Assembly: GCF_003286085.1 (NCBI RefSeq)
Contig: NW_020825313.1
Location: forward strand, 1,054,001 to 1,118,000
DNA length: 64,000 bases
Source of the DNA: Drosophila persimilis
Lineage: Eukaryota; Arthropoda; Insecta; Diptera; Drosophilidae
Direction: 5' to 3'
Shown here: piece by piece, positions 56,107 through 64,000 of the stretch
Layout of the letters: each line of letters starts with the position of its first letter
Position numbering within the stretch: position 1 is the stretch's first letter
Translations under genes and position numbers: made by a program
Notes under the pieces: generated by a model
What the model was told of the DNA's origin: nothing
Databases searched by the model: none
The model's input: only the letters and a program-made list of their open reading frames with translations

Positions 56107-56442
56107 TTACTTAACACTTCCGCTCGACCCTTCTGCTTCCTTTATTTGACCTTTGACCTGCAACATTCTCTGCTGTTGCTGGGCACCTTGAAGCTTAATC
56201 GCCTCCGCTTGATCCTTCATTTGAAACATCGTCAGTTTCATCATCTCCAGCAACTGGCCATTACCCGCCGCCAGCTGATTCTCCTTTATTGGGTTCATGG
56301 TTCGTAGGCTGAAAGCTTCGCCTAAACGAAACTGCAGTTTGGCTTTCAAACCGCTCGACGGCAATCTGCGCAAGATTAATTCTGTCTTTATTTTCTCAAG
56401 CTTTAAAGCCAAATTCGTTGTAATTAATAAATATTTTTCCAT
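56107..56442 (-). pseudogene. Gag-like fragment with a SAP-type motif and Gln-rich coil
   Basis: A 111-residue minus-strand frame starting MEKYLLITTNLALKLEKIKT. The segment LKLEKIKTELILRRLPSSGL followed by KAKLQFRLGEA fits a SAP motif (two helices around a GLPxSGxKxxLxxRL pattern). Then comes a Met/Gln-rich heptad stretch (MMKLTMFQMKDQAEAIKLQG). SAP motifs begin gag proteins of several insect LTR retrotransposons. No protease or RT is nearby. A host SAP protein fragment is less likely in this context. Confidence 0.5.
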
Positions 56443-56541
56443 AAATTAAAAGATATGCAACGATCGATTTGTAATTAAATAAATTCGTTGTAATTAATAA
56501 ATATTTTTCCATAAATTAAAAGATATGCAACGATCGATTTG
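56411..56541. repeat. Perfect 61-bp direct duplication, 70-bp period
   Basis: 56411-56471 and 56481-56541 are identical (AAATTCGTTGTAATTAATAA ... CGATCGATTTG). The first copy covers the start codon region of the gag-like frame. It lies 12 bp upstream of DINE-1 copy H. Confidence 0.93.
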
Positions 56542-56553
56542 AACTATTCTTTT

Positions 56554-57629
56554 TATACCCGAAACTCAAAATGAGTATTGGGGTATATTAGATTTGTGGT
56601 GAAAATGAATGTGTGTAACGTCCAGAAGGAATCGTTTCCAACCCCATAAAGTATATATATTCTTGATAAGCATCAATAGCCGAGTCGATTGAGCCCTGTC
56701 TGTCTGTCCGTCTCTCCGTCCCTATCAGCGCCTAGTGCTCAAAGACTATAAAAGCTAGAGCAACGACGTTTTATATCCCGACTTCTGTGATATGGCACTG
56801 CTACAAAACCTTGCCGCGCCCATTTCCGCCCCCACAAAGCGCGAAAATCTGTGGCATCCACAAATTCAAAGATACGAGAAAACTGAAAACGCAGAATCGT
56901 AGAGGATGACTATATATTTTAGAGTATAAAATCTGAACCAGATCGTATAATTATTGTAGCCAGAATCACGAAAACAATTTCTCTCTTTCTTGCTCTGTCT
57001 CACTCTAACACACAGGTTTCATGGTCGGTTTTGCCAATTGCAAAATATGAGTTCAAGGATCTCAGAACCCATAAGAGCTAGAGCAACCAAATTTGGTATC
57101 CACACTTCTGTGATATCGGACCTTGACCGTTTTGTGTGAAAATTTCGCCGCACCCCCTTCCGCCCCCGCAAAGGACGAAAATCTGGGGCAACCACAAATC
57201 TCAGAGACTATTAAGGCTAGAGTAACCAAATTTGGTATGCGCACTTCTGTTAGATCTCACTATATAACGTATATCTCAGAATTTCGCCCCACCCCCTTCC
57301 GCCCCCACAAAGGACGAGAATCTGTTGCATCCACAATATTGCAGATTAGAGAAAACTAAAAACGCAGAATCATAGAGAATGACCATATCTATCAGATTGC
57401 TGAGTCTGGATCAGATCAGATAATTTTTATAGCCAACAGGAACAAATCAATTTTCAGTGGCTACGCAGCGCCCGACGTCACGCTCAGACTGATTTTCTGT
57501 CTCTCTCGCACTCTTTGTCGTGTCTTTTGATATTAGCGGCGTCTGACGGAGGAGAGCCATACTGACTTAGTATCGGGTATAACTGTAGAGTTGCGGTGTA
57601 CGCAGCAACTTACAACGTTCCCCCTCGTT
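56554..57629 (+). mobile_element. DINE-1/INE-1 copy H, long form
   Basis: Starts TATACCCGAAACTC and ends with hairpin and CGTTCCCCCTCGTTT. It has three internal GC-rich blocks (about 56825, 57150 and 57295), as in copies C, D and G. Confidence 0.87.
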
Positions 57630-58022
57630 TCTATTGGCTCCGTGTGTACATATGTGGTATTCTTTTGAAGAGAGAAGTTTTTGAGATAGGTTTATTGAGT
57701 TGGAAAAAACGAAGACTTGGCCAAGTCTTGGCTTAGAGCTACGACTGAATCATGTCTGAATGGTGATTCAGTAATTCATATTCGACATTGATAACGGTAA
57801 TATCGTTTATTGTGCATGTTAAGATCGAACAGAGTAATTGTCGTATACCAATACATTTCAATTGAACGACCAGCAGAAAAAAACCTTTTGGAAAAAGTAC
57901 GCAGGGATAGTATTTAATGCTCTGATATTTGGTCGAATTGGTAGCATTGCAGCTGCAGAGATGCGTAAGAACGTGCTTGTCCTCGGGGGATAGGCTCTGA
58001 AAAGAGAAAGAGGATATTTTTT
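57630..58022. other. Intron sequence, nothing recognised
   Basis: Unassigned sequence. AGAAAGAGGATATTTTTTTT precedes the open frame at 58023. Confidence 0.45.
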
Positions 58023-58409
58023 TTGAGCTCGCTCTGTCCCCCCTCTAGTGTTTTCCCAGTGAGCAGATCACCAGCAGATTACCAGATCTCTTCGCTCAAA
58101 ATTAGACTGTCACGAGCGAACTACGAATATATCAACCGAAAATACGAAACAGATAACACAAGTGAAGAGACAAAAATGTGCGGACCGTTATTTGCGAGTG
58201 ACTTGCGAGCTCTGCTATTAAGTGAATTTTTATTGTATTTGGTTCAATTATTTCTCCAGGTTTCTAAAGTAGAGGTCCTCTTAGATCATCCTGTTTGGCA
58301 GGTCGACTGGGTGTATTCTGACCAGCCTACGCCGGTATTTGGTTCTCGTAAACGCCCCGCCAATCCATTAAGCTGGCTTCTGAGATTACAAATATGGATC
58401 TTTGCTTGA
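58023..58409 (+). other. Open reading frame of 128 codons, unidentified
   Basis: Encodes MSSLCPPSSVFPVSRSPADY, then IRLSRANYEYINRKYETDNT, a hydrophobic stretch LLLSEFLLYLVQLFLQV and WLLRLQIWIFA. TTCTCCAGGTTTCT at about 58252 resembles a splice acceptor. No domain was recognised. It may be transposon leader sequence (LTR/5' UTR type) rather than a gene. Confidence 0.3.
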
Positions 58410-58438
58410 TTTTTAATAACGGATGTAACTATCGAAGG

Positions 58439-59235
58439 CTAAACGTGCATCCAGTGTAACTCCGAGGTATGTGTGATTCCTACACTGCTCCACGAGTTTC
58501 CCAATATGGAAGACGCCAGGGCTAGGGCTAGGTTATCAGGGTTTATGGCGAATTTCCATCGGCAGGCCCAGTTTTCAAACAGCTTGAGATATTTCTGTAG
58601 ATTTTCTGTGGCATTATAGACACAGCTAGCCCCCGAGAATACTGCTGTGTCGCCAGCAAATGTTGCTACCTTGAGGGTCTGCCCTAGTTGCATTCGGACC
58701 GTAGAGGGATTTGGCATGTCGTGGGTGAATAAGCAGTACAGTGTCGGCCCAAGCACGCTGCCTTGCGGTACTCTTGCCTTGATGGTCTTGGTCAAAGAAG
58801 GTGCACCATCCTGAACTACGTGGAAGGTCCTCTTCTTCAAAAAGCTTTTGCTATCTTCATACAGCTGAGGGTTGAGCATAAATTTGATCTTGGCGAGCAG
58901 TCCCTCGGGCCACACCCGATCAAAAGCATGCGAAATATCCAGGTATGCAGCCACAGTGTACTGCTTGTATTGAAAGCCGTCTAGTATGTGTTCCACTACC
59001 CTGTGCAGTTGTTCGGGTGTTCCGTGCTTAAGCCTGAACCCACATTTGTAGTTTGACATAGCTTTTTTGACCAGCAACGACTCCAGTACCCTTCGAAGGA
59101 TGCAGCTCTCAAACATTTTGCCAAAAGTCGACAAGAGACTAATTGGTCAATGGTTGTAGCGGTCTTCCGGTGGATTTCTTGGCTTTGGCAACATGGTTAT
59201 GTGGGCACATCTCCCGGCTTTGGGATATAGTAATT
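58439..59235 (-). pseudogene. Jockey-clade LINE reverse transcriptase fragment
   Basis: On the minus strand from about 59200: LSTFGKMFESCILRRVL, YKCGFRLKHGTPEQLHRVVE, AAYLDISHAFDRVWPEGLLA (motif A Asp present), KARVPQGSVLGPTLYCLFTH (motif B) and VATFAGDTAVF (motif C, with Gly for the first Asp of F/YADD). The thumb begins NWACRWKFAINPDN. It is a different Jockey-type lineage from the one at 16800. It ends at a (TA)n tract. Confidence 0.75.
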
Positions 59236-59248
59236 TAGTTTTAAATGC

Positions 59249-59275
<27 letters not shown>
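59236..59275. repeat. (TA)n microsatellite
   Basis: About 15 uninterrupted AT units next to the Jockey-like fragment. Confidence 0.9.
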
Positions 59276-59279
<4 letters not shown>

Positions 59280-59581
59280 TGGTTTCTTATTTTTATTGTG
59301 TAAACAATAAATTTTTTTTTTTACGAAGCTAAGATGAATTTTTAAGAAAAACAAAAATTAATGGTGAATTTTTTTTTTTTATGTATGTCTTGGTGTTTGA
59401 CATTTCGTTTGCGTGTTGCGACATGATGCTTGTGTCTAATCTTCAAACAGGAAGGACAAGAGGTTTGTTTATTATCATTTATGGTATTTAATGTTCATGC
59501 TAATATTTAAAATCGATTATAAAAATGCATTATTAATAATACAATATAGATTATAATTTATTGCCCAATCGAGTAACTTTT
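59276..59581. other. AT-rich intron sequence, nothing recognised
   Basis: No recognisable feature. Confidence 0.5.
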
Positions 59582-59915
59582 TATACCCTGTACTCAATGA
59601 TTATATCGGTATTTTAAATTCATGTAGATGTGTGTCACAGCCAGAAGAAAGCGTTTCCGACCGCAAAAAATATATATATATATATAATAAATATATATGT
59701 ATATACATATACATATGTATACGATCAGCAGCAATAGCCGAGTTGATATTTCCGTTTGTTGGTTCCGTTTGATGCCTAGTTCACATAGACTATGAGAGCG
59801 AGAGAAACCTCTGTGTACCTGTAGTAGCGACATTTCAAATAAACTTTGTTTAAAGTTTTTGACTTGCCTGCCGTGTTGTCAACAGTTAAAACATACGAGA
59901 AAAACAAAAAAGTGG
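59582..59915 (+). mobile_element. DINE-1-like copy J, diverged 5' part
   Basis: TATACCCTGTACTCA start, CAGAAGAAAGCGTTTCCGAC and CAGCAATAGCCGAGTTGAT. It is interrupted by an (AT)n stretch at about 59668-59720. This is an older lineage than copies B-H. Confidence 0.7.
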
Positions 59916-60344
59916 TAAGTTTTCTGTGCTCAAGAGAGCACAAAAATTGGTGGCTGTGATCATATAGCTAATGAATTTAGTATCGGTTCAGATAAGTCTT
60001 TCTCAATCGATATTCACCTTTAAAACTAGAAACCTATGTTTTTACTGGACTTTAGGACTGACAGTGGCGAGCACATGTGGATAGATGTTTATCACTTTTC
60101 ACTTTAAACGACTGTAAAATCCTTAAAAACGAATCAATCCTTGTGATTTTTTTTTAAAGATTCTTTACTTTAGTGAGAATGAAAAAAGACAATAATTTCA
60201 ATTCAAAGAGATCCTTTTCCTTAAGAGATTTTAATTTGTTCAAAAAAAGAGCATGTATCCACTTTTGCACGTTTCAAATTTTTTGACTTTAATAATTTTG
60301 AAAAATTATTTGTTTCAAAGGGCCTTTGCTTTTATCATATTCCG
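59916..60344. other. Intron sequence, nothing recognised
   Basis: AT-rich and unassigned. Confidence 0.5.
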
Positions 60345-60505
60345 AATAAGTATTGGCATACTCTCAACTAAATTTAGTAGGTGCTGGCAAGGTATCATGC
60401 GCCACTCCGACCTCACGCGCTCCCAAAGACTCACCTAATCCCTTTGGTGCAGACTCGTACTTTTCCAATGTTTTTTAAACAGAGCCCATCGATTTTCAAT
60501 GGGAT
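60345..60505 (-). pseudogene. Tc1-like transposase C-terminal scrap
   Basis: The minus strand reads SNPIENRWALFKKHWKS, then SLWERVRSEWRMIPCQHLLN and LVES. This is the SPxxNPIENxW...LVxSMPxR end of Tc1-type transposases, including the catalytic Glu. It is cut at 60505 by LOA-B. Confidence 0.65.
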
Positions 60506-60863
60506 TAGAGCATGATTGGTCGTATGATGGCGGTGTATAGCCACCGAACTATATACGGGTACGTTCCCCATTTTAGTCCGATTGCTTTCCTGCATGTGTT
60601 AAGGGCCACTGTGGCCTTCTTTACTATATCCTATAAGCTCAGTTTCCAATCGAGCTTTTTATCGAGGATTAGGCCAAGATACTTGGCATTGTTGCTAAAG
60701 GCTAGCGGTTCCCCACAGAGTTTTGGGGGAGTCACGAACTGTTTACTTCTTAGTGAAAAGCACAAGTTCCGTTTTAGACCGGTTGACTCCTAACCCGCAT
60801 TTGTTTGCCCATCTCGACATCTTCGTGAGAGTACTTGTCATGCACTCACACGACTGCGGAAAT

Positions 60864-61450
60864 TTACCGGAGAATGCTATAGCAACATCTTCCGCATGCG
60901 CCATCACGCGGCAGTAATAGGGGCGAGAGGACTCCGCCCTGCGGTGTTCCTCTGCTGAAAAATCTGGTGGATGTTAACGTCCTCAGTGATGCCTCAACCG
61001 TCCTGCATTGTAGCGTCTGATCGATTAGGATCACCGTCCGAGAGTCAACCCCCAGGTCCATCAGTGCGACCGTGATGGCGGCCGGAAGGATGTTATTAAA
61101 AGCGCTATGTCCTATGTCGAGGAAGACTACCAGGGTGTACTCCTTGAAGTTAAGGGACGCTTCGATGATCGATATGATCGAGTGTAGGGCCATTTCGGTG
61201 GCATCTTCCCTTCCGATAGGCATGCTGGGAGTTTATTATTTTATTTATTTTGAGCCAATTAATGGCTTTTTTGTCCCGCGTGAATCAGTTGGGCAGGGAT
61301 AATGCCGTCTGGCCCCGCAGACTTGTATTGTTTAAAGCTTTTGATCGCCCAGGAAATGTTCTCCTGGCTTAGCAGGTTCAGGATGGCGTTTGAGACGACA
61401 GAAAGAGGTGCGAAGTAGTTGGGTCTTAAGGGTATTAAGGAGAACATTTA
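60864..61450 (-). pseudogene. LOA-B reverse transcriptase fragment
   Basis: It begins with the SIVSNAILNLLSQENIS-like finger, then SWAIKSFKQYKSAGPDGIIP. After a break come ATEMALHSIISIIEASLNFK, LVVFLDIGHSAFNN (motif A region with a small insertion) and GTPQGGVLSPLLL (motif B, about 60935). Motif C is lost by a deletion near 60890. Confidence 0.65.
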
Positions 61451-61522
61451 GCGACTCATCGCTGGACGTAGTCCAAGACTGGTGGGTGTTTTCTTCGAGA
61501 GAGCTCTGAGTTCTGAGTTGTT

Positions 61523-61762
61523 CTAGATTTCGCTACAGAATTTAAGCCAAGAGGTGCGTTTGGCTTTCCTAAGTTCTTTGCTGTAGGTTGACAGACTGGC
61601 CTTGTACTCGGCCCAGTTTTGCTCAACGTTTTCAGCCTTAGCTTTATTGAAGAGTCTCCGGGAGGCTTTCTGGAGTTTCCCTAGTTTCGGATTCCACCAC
61701 TCAGGTTTCTTCCTGCCTCTGTTCTTGAAGGTGGGGTCACTACCGCGGTTTAATAAGACCAT
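61523..61762 (-). pseudogene. LOA-B endonuclease-to-RT linker
   Basis: This reads KKPEWWNPKLGKLQKASRRL, then KAKAENVEQNWAEYKASLST and SKELRKAKRTSWLKFC, the basic linker found between endonuclease and RT in LOA/R1/Jockey-type ORF2 proteins. Confidence 0.65.
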
Positions 61763-61793
61763 CTGAGTGGTCAGTAAGTAACTTAAAAGGTAC

Positions 61794-62252
61794 TCATTCG
61801 TTTATGTCAGTGCTTCTCCACTGGCAATGATGTGCGTTGGCGTCGCACCCCACCATTAGGTCGATGCCCTTGGCCGAACAGTCTGCGATTATAGCCCGTA
61901 GAGGCGCTTTTGGAGGGGGGTCAGGTTGATTATGACCGATGTATGCTGAGCAGATCCTCAGTGAGCGCTCCTGGCCTTCGAGGCTCACTGCGGTGTGGTC
62001 TTCATTGCTGAAATTTGGCAGCAGAAATAAGTGCAACTCTCTTCTTGCAAGAATGCAGGTACTAATTTTACCTGCGGTTTCAGCAACGTATAGCTTATAG
62101 TCAGAAGTCCTCAGACCGGAGACCCTGTTTCCGAGGATCCAGGGCTCCTGAATGAGGACTATGTCGGCTCCACCCTTGGCCAGGTGGAGCAGTAGAGCAT
62201 CGCATGCTGCCTTACAATGGTGGAGGCTTATTTGCAGGAGCGTCAGTGACAT
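61794..62252 (-). pseudogene. LOA-B APE endonuclease N-terminal half
   Basis: Starts MSLTLLQISLHHCKAACDAL. Motifs: IVLIQEPWILGN (catalytic Glu, about 62160) and DLMVGCDANAHHCQW (Asp/Asn pair, about 61825). The C-terminal SDH part is missing. LINE endonucleases of this type nick the target DNA for target-primed reverse transcription. Confidence 0.75.
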
Positions 62253-62739
62253 TCCTGAGGCTCACCTCCACCATTGTTGTTTCTACGTCGTTGTCGTGTG
62301 ACTCCGGCTCCTCCCCGACAACGATGTGGCTGAGACCCCTGGCTAGGTCGCTCTCCTCGGAACCGTAGTCGGCCAAGATGTCGTCCGACACCATGCACGC
62401 CGCATCCGACGCCGGGCTGGCCTCCTCAAACGAGGCCTCCTCTTTCGGAATCTGCGGCAGCTCCGGGTCTGGCTCGACCTCCGCCCCTGGATAGACCTCT
62501 TTGAGGGCCGCCACCGCCTTCACGTAGGGGGCCGCAGAGCGAGCGTCTTGGCAGGCGATGGCTTTCACCTTGCCTTGATTCCACCCTGCGTCCTCACACT
62601 TTGCCGGTGGTCCGCCATTCTCCTCCAGTTGGCTGACTAGCGGGATCCTCCGCTGAGCGTTGCGGCTTGTTGGGGGTCTTGACTGCGCCCTTTCCGGCTT
62701 TGGCTGGCTGGAAATGTGGCAGGTTGAGCCTCTACTCAA
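62212..62739 (-). pseudogene. LOA-B ORF1 region, acidic/Pro-rich
   Basis: An open frame of 175 codons, rich in Glu, Pro and Ala (VEPDPELPQIPKEEASFEEA). It overlaps the endonuclease start by 40 bp, as ORF1/ORF2 often do in this group. No zinc knuckle is seen. It could be the ORF1 C-terminus or a shadow frame. Confidence 0.4.
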
Positions 62740-63014
62740 CTCCTGGGGTCCTCGTTGGCCAGGATAAAAGCCGCTTGTCCCCAGTCCTGGCAGGACGGCT
62801 TTCCTCTCCGTAGTGCAGACACGCTGCCCGCCAGGGCTCCCATGGGTTCTTCGATCCCGGTGCGCTTACCAGCCGCGATAACGCTCTGTTTAGCAACCAA
62901 CCCGGTACCCGACTCGCCCTTGTAGCAACCCGACTTGGAAGGACCCGACTAGCTTTTCGGGCCCCCCCTCGCTGCGGCTGCTGCTTGAAGACGGTGGACC
63001 GGCTGATTCTCATA

Positions 63015-63640
63015 CCCCGTCTTCCTTAGACCTGCTTTCCCATGCGTTGATGTAGAGGGATGGTCTTGTCCCTCCGGTACTTTAAAAGGAGTACCGAGCA
63101 CCTTTGTAAATTTTTTCTGTATGTATTTTTGTATATTTAATATGTTTGTCATAGTTGGTCTCGGGATGGGGTTGGTCACCCAAAGCATAACCCGCTTGTC
63201 CCGGGAAGCCTAATTTAAACTGTAGGGCGGCAGGTATCCAGAGTCCGCATATTAGCGACCGAACACCCCCTCGGCCATGCATCCCTTGGCATATAACAGT
63301 GTCTCCTTGGATTGGGGTAATTTCACTGAGAGTTTTCTTCTCTCCGCCCGACTACCATTCGCCAGCATCCTGGCAGAGACATGACCGTATCGGGACCTGT
63401 TTAAAGACGCCCTCACGGGGAAAGTATAATCGCACTTCCACCAGTTTGTACAGTTACGGCGGGTGACGGTTCGCTCGCATCCCTCTGTATCCTAGGGGTG
63501 TAGGGCACAAACCGCCCCGGGTACAGGGGAAGGCCTAACCCGGAGTGGCTGCGCCTCATTGCGAGCTTACATTTGTGCAAACTGAGCCGCCACCCGTTTA
63601 TCCCCCTGTAGCACCCAATGGCTACCTAAATAAAAACCGT
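63015..63640 (-). other. GC-rich 5' region of LOA-B
   Basis: Clearly GC-richer than the intron around it. Contains GTACCGAGCACCTTTG and CCCGGGTACAGGGG-type sequence and no solid coding frame. It is best read as the LINE 5' UTR with internal promoter. Confidence 0.5.
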
Positions 63641-63866
63641 CGACTCAAAGGTCTAGAAGTTTAATTTCTGTTATTCCGGTCAAATATCTAACGACAGCTA
63701 GCGAAATTAGTTTCGATTCATTTCGGAACTATTTTCTCTGCCCAATTTTATCCGGATAAAATACTCTTTAAGGATAAGAAGAATAATATTGATTGGTTCG
63801 CTTTCTACTCGGGCACTGACGTTATGAAAGTCACAAAAACGTCTGCAATGTACTTGACCCTTTTTT
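63641..63866 (+). mobile_element. CR1-clade scrap (endonuclease-RT linker)
   Basis: The plus strand reads KNNIDWFAFYSGTDVMKVTK, resembling the LIRDFDWSALYLCTDVTKGT stretch of CR1-1/2. Short and diverged. Confidence 0.4.
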
Positions 63867-64000
63867 TATACTCGATACTCAAAGAGTATAGGGGTATATT
63901 AGATTTCTAATGAAAGTATGTAACACCCAGAAGGAAGCGCTACCGATCACATAACGTGTATATATTATTGATAAGCATCAATAGCCGAGTCGATATAGGC
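63867..64000 (+). mobile_element. DINE-1 copy I (5' end, runs off window)
   Basis: TATACTCGATACTCAAAG start, then ATAGCCGAGTCGATA at the window edge. A diverged copy. Confidence 0.75.

Larger units (their letters stand above)
60506..63640 (-). mobile_element. LOA/I-type LINE (LOA-B), 5' two-thirds
   Basis: A minus-strand element. The GC-rich 5' region lies at about 63640-63015, with possible ORF1 at about 63190-62210 and an endonuclease start at 62252. Then come the endonuclease/RT linker, RT finger and palm, and a piece of RT thumb ending at 60506. The 3' RNase H part is absent. Its 60506-60850 segment is near-identical to LOA-C at about 42950-43300. Large internal deletions are present in the RT. 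Confidence 0.7.

Noticed and set aside
58023-58409. Host gene of 128 codons
   Set aside because: Kept only as an unidentified frame. There is no domain, a hydrophobic stretch of low information, and repeats on both sides.
1-64000. tRNA, rRNA or other structured RNA genes
   Set aside because: No sequence with tRNA box A/B spacing or recognisable rRNA/snRNA segments was seen by eye. A covariance-model scan would be needed to be certain.

Overview
This window is from a Drosophila-type (drosophilid fly) genome. It holds part of one host gene, shibire (shi), which encodes the GTPase dynamin, and almost everything else is transposable-element (TE) sequence inside that gene's introns. Species was not determined. 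The drosophilid call rests on the dynamin peptide, the short introns of about 60-80 bp with consensus splice sites, and many DINE-1/INE-1 elements (TATACCCG start, hairpin near the 3' end).

Host gene. Eight consecutive in-frame coding exons lie on the + strand: 3145-3218, 3298-4054, 4384-4500, 4551-4779, 4846-5003, 5069-5175, 24964-25157 and 35184-35303. They sum to 585 intact codons. They run from switch I of the GTPase domain through the middle/stalk region and the PH domain. The P-loop exon lies upstream of base 1, and the GED and proline-rich exons lie beyond base 64000. The introns after exons 6, 7 and 8 have grown to 19.8 kb, 10.0 kb and more than 28.6 kb.

Layout of repeats. 1-3144: DINE-1 copies. 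5.6-16 kb: CR1 scrap, MITE, DINE-1, Transib-like, mariner and Tc1-like remnants, a long-terminal-inverted-repeat (TIR) element, and a foldback-like element with a 120-bp repeat array and a spliced coding fragment. 16.8-23.9 kb: a Jockey-clade retrotransposon split by a 4.56-kb CR1 copy (- strand). 26.3-33.8 kb: a nest in which a Tc1-like element holds a LOA/I-type LINE, which holds a DINE-1 (itself holding a mariner) and a truncated CR1. 35.7-40.3 kb: a second Tc1-like element holding a CR1-clade LINE. 42-50 kb: LOA 3' half, then a Helitron remnant split by a second 4.53-kb CR1 copy (+ strand), then a second long-TIR element. 50.6-64 kb: more DINE-1 copies, a Tc3-like transposase with all three catalytic acidic residues visible, a SAP-motif gag-like fragment, a Jockey RT fragment and a LOA LINE.

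How it fits together. The nests give relative ages: CR1 and mariner insertions are youngest, while Tc1, Jockey and Helitron hosts are older. The two near-full CR1 copies are inverted to each other on either side of the PH-domain exons. This could allow inversion of those exons or a long intronic RNA hairpin. None of the retrotransposon or transposase genes examined looks fully intact. The shi exons are open, but a few positions that are nearly invariant in dynamins differ, so a duplicated or relaxed copy cannot be excluded.
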